The translations under genes and the position numbers were made by a program. Positions 12,853-24,402 of a DNA stretch of 64,000 nucleotides are shown here, piece by piece. The stretch comes from Gonapodya prolifera JEL478 (Eukaryota; Monoblepharomycota; Monoblepharidomycetes; Monoblepharidales; Gonapodyaceae). The notes beneath the pieces are model-generated. The model was not told where the DNA came from, searched no databases, and saw nothing but the letters and a program-made list of their open reading frames with translations. The stretch covers positions 62,001 to 126,000 of the forward strand of contig KQ965744.1 in NCBI GenBank assembly GCA_001574975.1. The letters run 5' to 3'. The stretch's first letter is position 1; each line of letters starts with the position of its first letter.

Positions 12853-15800
12853 TCAAGAGTGAACTTTAGCTATGAGAACAGCGACGATTCCGGGATCGGC
12901 AAGGGTTGACAAATCTCCGAGCTTCGAAATCTCCTCCTCCTGGGTGCTCTTAATTTCTCCATTGGCAACCTTGCGCAAAATTCGTCGCATAACTTATCGC
13001 AGGGTTTCGCAGTATTAAACACTTCGCACTGAGAGTCATTCCGAGGAAAACACTCACTTTTTCCACTTCGGGTTTTTGGCAAGTCTGGCGAGATGACGAT
13101 TCTCTTTGGTGTGGCAAATGGACCGATGTGTTGGCGCACCTAAGAACAGGACCGGGACGGCAAAAAGGCTTCAAGTTTCTAACTTGGCATGGAATTGCCT
13201 CTTGCATATCGGACCTGTTGCACAAGCTCTTGTGTCATCCGCTTGAGACCGTCAGGGCCGTCCGGGTGCGGCATTCGTGCAACAGACGTGGACAACGTCG
13301 AGACCGCTTCGGCGGGGGTCTCCTTGAGTACCACATAACAAAAGATGGCCTGTCCGGTCACATCGTCATTCACTCCAATAACCGCTGCCTATGACGAGAG
13401 GGTCACTTGTGAGACCAAAATTCTCAGCAATTGTGAGAATCACTGACTTCGGCCACTCTCGGGTGCAAAATGAGTGCGGATTCAATCTCAGCAGTCGACA
13501 GACGGTGACCCGAAACGTTGATGACGTCTGTAGGTTCAAGCAAAAACGATCACGACTTCGCGCACGCAATAAAGACCATATATTGCGTGGAAACTTACCG
13601 TCAACTCTTCCGCGGACCCAGTAGTAACCATCCTTGTCTCTGGTGATGGGGCAGATGAGTACCTGACACAATTTAAATCAACTTGGCGTCACAAACCTCG
13701 TCACCTATGTAAATAAAATAACGGTCAAAAGATTGTTTGAAAAGGCATCTACGAAAGGGCCACCAAACTTACACCGTCTCCTGTGCTGTTCGATTTGACA
13801 AAATAGTGTTACTTTGATCAAGATGTGACGTCACACTCACAGAACTCACAAGTAGTAACCCTTGTAAGGCTTCATGTACACATCCAAATATCTCGAATGA
13901 TCCCCAAACACGGTTCTTGCCATACTCGGCCACGGTCTTGCAAAAGGCGCATCAAAACTCCATCCACAACACCAGTGTTCTAAACTCGTTCATCTTACCT
14001 TTTCAAGCACAGCACTCCCGTAACATCGTTCCCCTTAAGCTCCTGTCCCGTTGTCGGGTCGAGAATAGCGGGCTCAATACCCCAGAACGGCAAAGTGGCC
14101 GATCCAGGCTTGGTGGGTGTCACACGCGGCAAGGGGGACACGATGATGGATCCGGTCTCAGTTTGCCCTGAAGAGTGCCGTGAGAAGGTGAACGGAAAAA
14201 TATATCAAATAGACGAGCCCAAACGCACAGTAGGTGTCGACGATCGGGATCTTGCTCTTGCCGATCTGCTCGTGGTACCAAATCCACGCTTCAGGGCTAT
14301 AAGCAATCACACCGACGTCCTACCATTTAATACGATGAGCGGCAAAAAAGCTGGCACATCAACCTCACTTGATGGGTTCCCCGACCGAGCCAATGACTCT
14401 CAACGAATCCAGTTTGTAAGGCGCAACATGCGCGTCGCCCAAGCGGCGAAGTGCTCGGATGGCTGTGGGAGCGGTGTAAAACTGTGTAATTTTGTGGGTG
14501 TCCTGAGTGAAAGCGGGGCCGATGATAAGTTGGGTGTCCGCAAAGTGGCTAATCGGACACATCTTAGAAAACATACGACAGTCAGCCAGTAACGCCCAGG
14601 GTTGGGGTACGTTGGCATGGATTCGAACACAACAGTTGTGGCACCGTTCAGGAGAGGGCCGTAGCAAATGTAAGTGTGTCCCGTGATCCAGCCTGAACAG
14701 CGTCCAAATTAAGCTGAGGTCTACATTGCTTAATGTCCAGTAAAACCCACCAACATCCGCCATGCACCCGAACACATCATCCGAGTGCACATCAAACACA
14801 TCCCGAACAGTCAACGCCGCTCCCAACAGGTACCCAGCGGTTGTGTGAAGAACGCCCTTGGGCTTCCCAGTAGACCCGGAGGTGTACAGAATAAATAGCG
14901 GATCCTCCGAGTTGACCAGGGTCGGTGGGCAGTAGGGACGCTGTTTGGCGATCTCCTCATGCCACCACCGGTCGCGACCGGCGTGGAAGGGGGTGGCAAG
15001 GACGTCACCTGTGCGTTGGAAGACGAGGACGCGCTACACGTTACGGGGTCAATGTGAGAAACCCTCCCACTTGAAGACTTCCGTTATGGAATAAGCTCAC
15101 TTCGACACAGGGGCACTCTGCCACGGCTTCGTCGGTAATCTTCTTCAACTGAGATCGCTTGCCACCTCGAACGCCCTGGTCGGCCGTGATCACGACCTTG
15201 CACTGAGCATCGTTGATGCGGTCACGGAGAGCGTCAGCCGAGAATCCGGCAAAAACGACACTGGGGTAAATACGCCGTGATTCATCAGCAGTGTTCCCGA
15301 AACAGCAGACAGGCAACAAGTTTCCTTCAGCAAAGCGATAGATATTTCAATCCGTTTCAATTCCCATTTCCCAGTTCGCTTCACATTATCTCCAGGCTTT
15401 CCCCCGGTTTCACGAAGCCCTCCAAAATTTCTTGATATCAGTGACACCTTTGTGTACAAATCGTCTCGCCCATGATACGGAAGTCGCTGAACCTCCTTAA
15501 GTTTGCTCCTGAATGGATCTTCACCTGTGAACTGCACCGATCCTAGCGCACGCCAACATGGCATACAAAGCCTCAGGTACCATAGGCATGTATACTGCCA
15601 CTACATCGCCTTTCCTAACTCCAAACGACAGCAGAACGTTGGCCACCAGACAGACTTGCTTGAAGAGTTCAGAGAAGCTGATGTGGAGGTGTTGGCCTGG
15701 TTCATCCGACTCCCAGATAATAGCAGTCTGAAATTAATGACGTTGATGGGTCATTAGAACATGGGACCGTGAATGTTAAGGACGGAAAGCGGTTCGGAAA

Positions 15801-16352
15801 ACAAAAGCCGATCGGTGAATCACCGACCTTCTTGGGGTTCTTCAGTGCCCATCGGTCCACTGCATTTTCACACGCGTTGAGGTATCTGTGAGGTCCATAC
15901 GAGGGCGGAAAGGGTCAGTCGAAGGAATCGATTGGCGGAGAGAGCGAAGGAAGGACATACCCATCGTGGAACCAGCTCACATCACCGTCCTCAAATCCTC
16001 CGGAACGAATAGTCGTAAAGGGAATCGTCTTCATGTTTCGATCGGTATTACGATCGATTCGGTGCGCGATGGTGAGAGGGCGAAAACCGTGTCAGCAGGA
16101 CTCAAACAACACTCCAGCGTTCCTTTCCCCCAATCTCTGTGCCGCCGGGCAGGAAAAACTCACCCATTTCAGCGTAGATTTCGCGGCTTTATCCCAGAAC
16201 ACGTCCCCATCCTCGATGGACTGCTTGTACCGTTTTCTGTACTCGTCGAGCGTGCCCACATTTCCCTTGGGCCATCCAGGTTGTTCCTGTGGCGTGTACA
16301 CCTGCTCGGGAGTTGTCCCGGTCGCGGAGAGGAGTTCGCTTGCGTCCGACAT
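12853..16352 (-). CDS. ACS1: Acetyl-CoA synthetase (AMP-forming)
   Basis: Makes acetyl-CoA from acetate, ATP and CoA through an acetyl-AMP intermediate. The start at 16352 gives [12 protein letters not shown], then [17 protein letters not shown]. The body holds [32 protein letters not shown], the ATP-binding P-loop [11 protein letters not shown] (about 14865-14900) and [10 protein letters not shown]. The C-terminal lid ends TRSGK, spliced at about 13060 to [14 protein letters not shown]. That lysine is the conserved catalytic and acetylation-regulated residue of the family. The stop at 12853 follows AVLIAKVHS. There are many short introns. No mitochondrial leader or PTS1 is visible, so the product is probably cytosolic or nuclear. 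Succinyl-CoA ligase and a carnitine acetyltransferase, also in acetyl/acyl-CoA metabolism, lie elsewhere in the window. Confidence 0.95.
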
Positions 16353-17189
16353 GGGAATTGTGGAACGGAGGGGACGGACGAGTTGCGGAACTCGGGACTT
16401 TCGCGACCGATTTTGCGCAATCGAAGTTGACCAAAGCTCTGGCCATTACATCACGGACAATTCTTTTTACCTTTCTTCCCCAACGTCACAAATTTCATTC
16501 AAACTAGTGCTAGCGAAAGATGCCCAGTCCGCTAAATCAAAAAGTCCGACGCGTTATCCGTTTGTGTTCGGGAGAGTAGTGATCGACGGTAGAGGGTGCT
16601 TGTGTCACTCAGTCCTCACGGCAATGCTGACCTGTCCACCGGATATCTCGAGGATGCAGTATACTAGAGAGGATCTCCGGTGGAGCCAATGTTTCGGGAC
16701 GCCTGTGCAGTCTTCGACTGTGCCCAAAAAACCACCAATACGCATTACGAAGGTCCCGTGGGTATCGAAGCAGCAGCAGGGCTCCCGAGAGGAGCGGTGA
16801 CTAGCGTAAAGTCTTGAGTGATTTTTGGGACCCGCAGGTTCACATCGAGGGCACCATTCGCGATCGGGTGAGGGCTTTGTTCGATTTGTTCACGGGAACG
16901 GTCAGCAGTTCCGTTCCAGCATTCCCACGACTTTACCAACTCACAATCTCGGATTATTTGCCCGCGTCCACCTCGGACTCGTCCGCCATCATTTGGTCCT
17001 TTCCTGCTGTTTGTTAACATGTAACTCTTGTGGTGCTTGCTTCATTGATTTCAGTTTCAAGGACAACGAATTTGGAGTGACAAGGGAAGACTGTCGCGGT
17101 CTATGTTGAACGCTAAGCCCAGAGCATCTTCCTCCATACTAGCATCATAGCTCACTGGTACCCACGAGTCAATCGGGTCTTAAAAAACC

Positions 17190-17334
17190 CCACCGCGTCC
17201 TCTGGAGCGGGAAACCAGAACCGTAACCAGAGTCTTTGGGGTTGTGCGGCCAAACCCGTAGACTAGTTGGCCTCTTAATTATTTGAAAAGGGCGAGAACA
17301 TGCACTGGTCCCCAGCACGGTGCTAATCAGCCAA
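17190..17334. repeat. Diverged GC-rich repeat, unit A, with potential hairpin
   Basis: About 145 bp that align with the unit at 17509-17644. Shared blocks are CCGCGTCCTC, AACCAG, TTTGGGGTT, TGCGGC followed by AAACCCG, GGGCGAGA and CGGTGCT. Inside the unit CTCTGG (17200-17205) pairs with CCAGAG (17227-17232). Family unknown. Confidence 0.5.
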
Positions 17335-17508
17335 AAGCGAGACAACCCTTTCTCCATTCCCAACTGGTAGACCTTTAGAACGAAAGCCATCCCAGGGGAT
17401 CAATAGGAGGGGAAACCGGAGGTTGAGCCAGGCATCGTTCCACCAATGAGCACGTTGTTGTGGTGGCTGCTTCACAGCATCTCATACCTGGCAGGGTATC
17501 TTCCCACC

Positions 17509-17644
17509 CGCCGCGTCCTCCCGAACGGTAACCAGTACGAACGGGAGGGTTTGGGGTTCCAATGCGGCAAAACCCGAGAGTGTGGTCTTCTCTATTGTGC
17601 GGGCGAGATGAGTACCGCGTCCCCGGCGTCGGTGCTGATTGGCC
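17509..17644. repeat. Diverged GC-rich repeat, unit B, with potential hairpin
   Basis: Second unit, about 320 bp after unit A and in the same orientation. The stem position has changed on both sides: CTCCCG (17518-17523) pairs with CGGGAG (17542-17547). Overall identity to unit A is low outside short blocks, so the duplication is old or the units are distant members of a dispersed family. Confidence 0.5.
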
Positions 17645-18296
17645 ACTTGAGATTCCCCGTCCTCCAATGCGACAGCGGCGCGGGCAACCGTGCCGGCACC
17701 TCTTGCTAAAAAGCAGCGGGTTGCATACGTTTCGCCAGCGAGCCGGCGCCCGAAGGTCCGTGCGCGCCCAAGCCAATCCTCAGAATCGGCAAGATGCTCC
17801 GTCTAGAAGAACAGAAAGGAGGGGGAGTCCCGCTGCGTACGAAACAGAGGACGAATGAGTGACCGTAGAGCTGATTAAAACGAGAGGAGTACAGTCGAGC
17901 GGTTCTACTTACCTCAGCGGATGCGAAGAGGCGCCATGTTGAACCAGTACGTCGGTGGAAAATGTCCGCGACGTGTTTGTGTTTCTCCACCAACCAGCAA
18001 CCGCCATTGACATCCGAGGAAGAACTCGTCCACCGTGTGCAAAGGGAAGGTTGGACTGCACCCATCCTCAAGACATTTTATCGCTTCCGACTGGGAAGGA
18101 GTGGCTAACTCGATTATTGGAGTGTTTTCACAGCCGTCATCCGTTGGATTCCAGAGAAGAGAGAAGCGTTTTCCACCTGAGTGATGCGACTTTTCCGCAA
18201 CGTCGCGGCATCCTTACAATGGCAGTTGCGCCCGCAAATGGTGGTTGGTGGAACATTTCTGGCTTTGGTCGGAAGGTGCCCGACCGATAGTTCAGA

Positions 18297-19602
18297 ATGA
18301 TGAGCACCAACGCTGTTTCCGTTTTCTCTCGCCGCTCCGACACCGCGAAGTTGTCCATCATCGATCACGCGGACGCAGATATTTTAGACGAATCTGGACC
18401 TGCGCTTCCTGTGAATGTTGGAGCATTGGAGGTCGCCTCGAGAACCCGACCGCTCAATTTATCTGCTTCCCCACCCGCAAGAACGCTTCTCATCCCAAAG
18501 AATCCAAGGATCCCAAGAATGCGATTGGAGCAAGTGCTGCACATGAGATTCAACTTTGTATCTTATTAAAACGCCTTACCGTATTCATGTCTTTCGATAG
18601 CGAGCTGTCAGACGATCTCAGAGGAACCAGACTGTAGCTGTCAACGAGGCTGTGAGTTACTAATGAAAACATTGGACTTGTCCACTCGATAATCTTTTGG
18701 TTCTGGATTGTCTCCATCTTTTAGGGCAGCGACAAGCAAGATGTTGGCATGCCTGTGATTAGAATGACGGCAGCGACGGTATGTTGAAAACGATTTTTAA
18801 TTTTTCTCTCCCCCTGAAACCTTTGAATTGGATGACCTTTCACGCGTCTTGGTTCGAACAGTACTCTCATGTTGGCGTGGAGCCAAATCAAGGGGGAGTT
18901 GGGGGATCAAGGTAAAAGAAGTTTCGGCCAACTGGCTGAAATAGCGACTGACAGAAATCACTTTTGCAGAACGCGAGCACAATCTGTGCGCGTGCAAAAC
19001 GCAGCAGCCAGACGTGAGAAGTGCTTCAGTTTTTTTCTTGTCGGCGTAATACTCTTCGTCTGGTTGCTTTACCCGCGGGCTCCTGGCTTTTGTCGTCTTC
19101 ATTTATTCCAGAACAACGAGATATTTTCTTGTAATAGCAATCTCACCGCTGGGATTCGGTACAGGTTCGCCCTGGAACAAGACTCCGCTCGGACCAACGA
19201 GGTCCGCTTGCTCAAGGAGGATATGCGAGCCGAAAAGGTGGGGATTGCTGCCTCTGAGGATGAACTGTAAATTGGATCGTGACAAGTTTATGACAGCTCG
19301 TGCAGTGCTACTCACAAACGAGGTGTACACACTGAGGGTGAACCTACGTGTGTTGAACTTTGATCAGGCAAAGAAGATGGAGCGACATGAGAAACACGGC
19401 AATATTACCATTCATGAAGAGGTAAGCGCTTACCTCAAAAAGGCCAAAGGTAAGGTCCCAACATGCCCGTTTCAATATACATTCAATGAAAGGGTTTTTG
19501 CAGACCAGACATTCCTTCAATACATCCTGGATCTGGCGCGATTTGGCAATTCGTGAGACGATCTCCACCTTGCAACGCCATCCTGGGACGTCGGAACAAT
19601 AA
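18297..19602 (+). CDS. Hypothetical protein, multi-exon model
   Basis: No family recognised. The ATG at 18297 opens a Ser/Arg-rich stretch (MMSTNAVSVFSRRSDTAKL, later NPRIPRMRLEQ). Joining short introns keeps one frame through QDVGMPVIRMTAATYSHVG, TRAQSVRVQNAAAR, FALEQDSARTNEVRLLKED, AVLLTNEVYTLRVNL and EKHGNITIHEE to RHSFNTSWIWRDLAIRET and a stop at 19602. Each proposed intron is about 50-95 nt with GT...AG ends, like those of the clear genes nearby, which is the main support. The middle section is charged and could be helical. The join near 19015-19145 is the weakest. Further exons may lie upstream of 18297 or downstream, where 19690-19780 and 19925-20180 contain plausible coding stretches. 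Confidence 0.33.
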
Positions 19603-20332
19603 ATGCTCGCGATAAAGCCGGGTTTGCAAGGTTTGCTCTGCTGCGAGTGGTCTAACGACTTTCTCTGTGTTGATTCATTGTTGGCACTTGGCAGGGTACA
19701 CAAATTGGTTATTTCACGTTGACGTTGCATTGGGTCCTGCAGGCAAGGACTGTAGCACCATATCAGCAGCTCTCATAGGTTCGTTGAAGTTGACGTACGA
19801 TTGTTGTTTTGAAATGGCTGAGACTTGTTTGGCAGCGTTCCTTTGTTGGGGGAACTTGTATTCTAGGAAGCGACGGTATTGATTCATCAGTTGTGATATT
19901 ATTGTAAAAACATTGAAGCAACAAGCTCTTCACGATTGTGGCCTTCGCTTTATCCTCCGCTCTCGTCTTCGTCCACCCGTTGATGCTGTCCTGGAAATCG
20001 TTGGAACGTAGTACGTTTGTTATATATACACTGTGTATCGTCGTAAATGGTAACAATATAACCTCGTCTTTGTCCCTATCGTGTTCTTTACTCGTCCAGA
20101 ATAGGCACCGAGTGCCAGTACCGTGATGACCAACAAGGTTGCAACATGCAACTACCACCCAATCACGTCGATTTTCTGAGTTCAAAACCACAAAGAATAA
20201 TATGATACCGATCTCGAGCCTGTACCGGCACCCTTCCGGCTCCACGTCCACTCATCCACACCACGACGCAGCACACACGCGATCCCCCAACAACCCCACA
20301 ACCCCACAACCCCGTCCTCCCACGACGACTCA
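19603..20332. other. Region between two convergent gene models
   Basis: About 730 bp. Some stretches on + look codon-like (for example near 19690 and 19925-19995), but I could not build a convincing model. The right end will hold the 3' UTR of the AN1/UIM gene. Confidence 0.35.
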
Positions 20333-22048
20333 TCACATCGCCACACACCCATCGTCCTTTTTGCCAGAACCTCCGGACCCACCCGACGCTGTCGACCGCC
20401 GTGACCTAGAGCCACCCTGTCCCTGGTTACCTTGACCCCGCCCGGTTCCCCCTTCTGGAACGTCCCCTTTCGACAGCGCGAGCGCTAGCGCCATCTGTTC
20501 GTCCTCCTCCGCCTGAGCGCGGGATAGTTCCATCGCCAGGGCAAGCTGTTCCGACTCGGAAAGGTTGGTGGCGTCCCGGGGTGCGTTTCGAGTTGGAGGG
20601 GGACGCGTGGGAGGTGCGGCCGCGGTGGCTGGGCGGGAAGCAGCTTGTGCAGCGCTCGCTCCACGCCCCGCCTTCGCTCCTCCGCCAGCTCTGGCAGCCG
20701 CTGCAGCCGCTGCGGCCGTCTGGGCAGGTGGTCGTGCAGCAGATGCACCGCGTCCAGCAGCGCTGGGAACGGTAGAGGAGAGTGGTTTGGATGCGACGGC
20801 GGGGTTCGGCGAGGGCGTGCGTGAACTTAGGGACGGGCATGAGTGATCGCGAGGCTATGGGGTTTGAAACGAAGGCGGTGAGACGTGTGGTTAAGATAAG
20901 AGACAGAAAAGAGCTCGACGGTCCTTATTCCAGCGTTTCCTGCACGGTTCTGCCTCCGGCCAAGTCCTCGTTCTGTTCTTTGGGAGCCATGTGCCCTACT
21001 TTCCACCCCACTCCCAGTCACACCACAAACTCACATTTCTATGCCTAACACAGTGCACAACGCCGCAATTCTCGCACCGCACCACGACGGGTCCCTTATA
21101 GTTACATCGGGGGACAGGGCACGACGAAGTGCCAAGCGTGGAGCCTGAGGGTGTGGGTGCAAGGAGGGAGGAGGATGAAGACGAGGAGGGGAGCGTGGGG
21201 GGGCAGCCGAGCCGGATGTGGAGGTCAACCTGGAGGTGCCGGGGGCTGGTTGAAAAATAGGACCCGGACAAAAACGGCCATTCGATACACGCGCCATGTG
21301 GTAAAGTGGTACCGATGTGATCTCGGATCCACCGCATGGGCCGCCTTCACGACCATACGTGTTAGTAGAGTCGCCCTTAACCGAGAATCTACCACGCCCG
21401 GTGTCCCAGGTTCCAACGCGACTCTCCTAGCCACGTATAGCAGGCTTGATGTGCCCATTTACCCATACTCATTCCATGAGGCCGCAAACCACGGCTCCGA
21501 ATTACTAGTGTGCGTGTCGAGAATCCAAAGGTTGTATGCCCCAAACTATCACACTCTCCCGACAGCGAACCATATTCTTTTGTAGTGATTCGGCGATTCT
21601 CCTCTGAACTCCCTCGATTCCATTGTACAACACAGGTCTTTCGTGCCTCGTACATCCGACCACCGTACCCACCATTTCATTCGGGTCGTCTCCCCGAGCG
21701 ACAGAGACAACCTTATCGCAAAGCGGACACACAGTCGTCCGCGCGTCGACGAGGTAGTCCGGGGGCTTCGACTTGCAGTCGTGAGCGTCTACCTTCCAAT
21801 GGTCCTGGCAGAACTTTGAAAAGCAGTACTGGCATTTGAAGGGAAGGAAGTCGAGCTGATTGCAGGTGGGGAGCGCGCAGTGGATGCCTGGGGGGGATTG
21901 GATGTAGGGGACGATGGGGTGGCGAAGTGGGTAGCGCAAACCGCAAATGCAAAGGTAGCAGAGCGGGAAGCAGGAAGAAGCACATGAGAGCGTGAGACGT
22001 AGATGATTGGGCAGCACAGATGCACGCACCCACGTTTGGCAGCTCCAT
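20333..22048 (-). CDS. AN1-type zinc finger protein with UIMs and CaaX box, ZFAND2-like
   Basis: ZFAND2 (AIRAP/AIRAPL) proteins attach to the 26S proteasome and help clear misfolded proteins. Exon 1 is just MELPNVG. Exon 2 starts IHCALPTCNQLDFLPFKC and has CQDHWKVDAHDC, the first AN1 finger. The second finger is CPVPRCNY...CENCGVVHCVRHRN, joined across an intron of about 180 nt (about 20855-21034) to PRDHSC, which supplies the last His and Cys. An Ala/Pro-rich linker leads to two ubiquitin-interacting motifs, ESEQLALAMELSRAQ and DEQMALALALSK. A Gly/Ser tail ends in CVAM, a CaaX prenylation box. The intron between DDPNEM and VDLHIRLGC is about 445 nt, unusually long here. The AN1-AN1-UIM-UIM-CaaX order is that of animal ZFAND2B. 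The start at 22048 faces PUP1 head to head. Confidence 0.88.
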
Positions 22049-22150
22049 GCGGAAAGGGAGATGGGAGGAAGGGTTAGACTTGCCTTGCCTGGTGTTACGC
22101 AACTGCCACATTAGTGGTGCACAAACGCTCCCCGAACCAACCAACTTCCA
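22049..22150. promoter_or_regulatory. Short bidirectional promoter, AN1/UIM gene and PUP1
   Basis: Only about 100 bp separate the two start codons, so both genes must share promoter and 5' UTR sequence. A CTGCCACA near 22107 resembles the core of the yeast Rpn4 proteasome element (TTTGCCACC), but not closely enough to call it. Confidence 0.5.
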
Positions 22151-24084
22151 ATGTCGTCCACCGTCCCTTCGTTCATGGGCGGCTTCAACTTCGACAACTT
22201 CCTAAGGTGAATGCCACGCTTACGACGTTTCTTAGCTCCCGGTCTTCACCTCCTCGGCTTACTCCCCATCGCATTGCTCCCCGTTTTCAATTCAATCCGT
22301 TTCAAATGCACATGCACACTCTTCCCCTTCCTTCTCTCTCCCCTTTCCTCCTCTTCTCATGTTGCCTTGACCGTCGAACAACGTCGAACCTTGCAAACGC
22401 AACCGCACCCCCAACAGAAACTCGGTCCTTGAGTCAAAAGGCGTCAAACCACCCGTCACACGAAAGACCGGTACGACCATCTGTGGCGTTGTCTTCAAGG
22501 TGAGCTCCGCATGGGGCCCCTTCGTTTCGTTACAGGCTAAACGGACGCTGAGGACTGGACACCCAACCCGCGCACCGTGTGGAGGGAAGGTCTGACTGAT
22601 ATCGGGACTGGATCGAAGCATGGGATGTCGGACGTGAATGGCTGCGGGATGGATTGGGGTAGTTGGACGCGGTGTGCAAGAACTCTACGAGCCAAACAAC
22701 CCAATTCGCGAAGAGTCCCCTCGGAGCTGAACGAAATGAAATTGCATGAACGCAAGGACTTTTTGTTGGACTTCCTATTTTGGGACTGGTGTTTGGCATG
22801 CCTTCTCAGCCCATACCCATCCTCACCATCTCCCTCCCCACCTTTACCCCGTCCATTTCCCACTAGGATGGCGTAGTCCTCGGCGCCGACACACGAGCAA
22901 CCGAAGGTCCCATTGTAGCTGACAAGAATTGCGAGAAGATCCACTACATCGCGCCCAACATCTGGTGTTGCGGTGCCGGAACGGCTGCCGACACCGAGTT
23001 TACTACTGCGCTCATTGCGAGCAAGATGGAAATGCACAGGCTCTCCACAGGCAGGGAGGGTAGAGTCGTCACGGCGCTGACAATGTTGAAGCAGATGCTG
23101 TTCCGGTGCGTGGATTGAGGATGAGGGTGTGAAAGGGGGTTATCATTTCACTTTTTACCTCACTTACCTTCATAACTCCCCCTACAATCTCGCAGCTACC
23201 AAGGCAACATCGGTGCCGCGCTCATCCTCGGAGGATTCGACGTGTACGGCCCCGCCCTCTTCACTGTGTACCCGCACGGATCGACCGACAAGCTGCCATA
23301 CGTCACCATGGGAAGTGGTAGTTTGGCGGCGATGGGGGTGTTCGAAAGGGGCTGGAGGAAGGATATGGAGGTGAGCAACCGGCAGCGGTGTGTCTATATG
23401 GTGGGGAAGGGAGGGAAAGTGGAACGGTAAAGGAATGGACAGGCCAGTGGGAGCACTGGGAGGTCGACTCTGTGAGGAGTCTGATCATCGAACCGGGATG
23501 CCTTCCCTGGCGCGGGCACACTATTTTTCTGTGTCCGTGTTCCACCGCTAACCCCAACCTCCGTTCATCCCCTCAGCGCGCCGACGCGATCCAACTGGTG
23601 CGCGAAGCCATCGAGGCCGGTATCTTCAACGACCTTGGCTCCGGGTCCAACGTGGACGTGACGGTGATCGAGAAGGGCAAAGTGGAGCGGTACAGGAACT
23701 TCGCGAAGCCGAACGAGAGAGCCGTTAAGGAGAAGAGCTATAAGTTCCAGAGGGGGGCTACTGGTGCGTTCTTTTGCGGGTTGGGGGAGTGGACTTGGTG
23801 AGGTTGCGAAATGGTTTGAACGGGTGGGATTGCGAGACATACAAGGAGCACTACGGACGATGGTGTAGTGTCTTCAGACGGCAGGAGCTCTAGAATTTGT
23901 CTCTTCCTGCCGCGTAGCGTTGCTGACGATCCCTCCGTATCCCGTCTCCAACCGATCCTTTCTTTTCCTGCCGTCTTCTTCGACGTTTCATTCTTCATAC
24001 CCGCGCACAGCGATTCTCAAGGTCAAGTCCATCAAGGAACTTGTCGACGTCGTTCCGGCTGGGGATGCTATGGACGTGTCATAA
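22151..24084 (+). CDS. PUP1: 20S proteasome subunit beta-2 (PSMB7/Pup1), trypsin-like site
   Basis: Catalytic core subunit that cleaves after basic residues. The ATG at 22151 starts [19 protein letters not shown] propeptide ends in TRKTG, and autocleavage before the next Thr would expose the N-terminal nucleophile of TTICGVVFK (about 22475-22500). The mature domain continues with [37 protein letters not shown] and [13 protein letters not shown]. The C-terminal arm [13 protein letters not shown], then [15 protein letters not shown], is typical of beta-2, which embraces beta-3. Four or more introns interrupt the gene; the first is about 170 nt. Catalytic Thr, Asp and Lys equivalents are present. 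Length and order match the family. Confidence 0.96.
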
Positions 24085-24402
24085 GGCGGTAGGGGGTGTA
24101 GATTAGATGGTTTGGATGGGTGGAGGAAAAGAGGACATGGGCCAAAGTAGGATGGTGTTTGCGTTTGGGTGTAATTACATGTTGATTGTCTGAAGTGTGT
24201 GTGTAGACTAGCAGGTTGGTGCCGCTGTGGTTGACTAAGGAGCGTATCGGATATCATCTCGTTCGACGGACCAGACAACGTTGACTTTGTGAACAAGCAC
24301 AATATATCGGCGTTCACGAATGTCACGGAACATCGAGATGGGGCAGCAATGCAAAAAATGGTTATTTATATTTGGAAACCTGGTTGCCTCCCGCCGTCCA
24401 CA

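Larger units (their letters stand above)
16353..18296. other. Gene-poor stretch with a diverged repeat pair
   Basis: Nearly 2 kb with no gene I can support. Short open frames on both strands (for example 16814-17017 on + and 17375-17776 on -) have no recognisable motif. The stretch contains the two related GC-rich units annotated separately at 17190 and 17509. It probably also holds the ACS promoter next to 16353. Confidence 0.5.

Noticed and set aside
17375-17776. 133-residue - strand frame over repeat unit B
   Set aside because: Arg/Pro/Cys-rich composition as expected from GC-rich noncoding sequence, no homologous frame in unit A.
22098-22115. Rpn4 proteasome element in the PUP1 promoter
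   Set aside because: CTGCCACA matches the core of TTTGCCACC only in part, too weak to annotate as a site.
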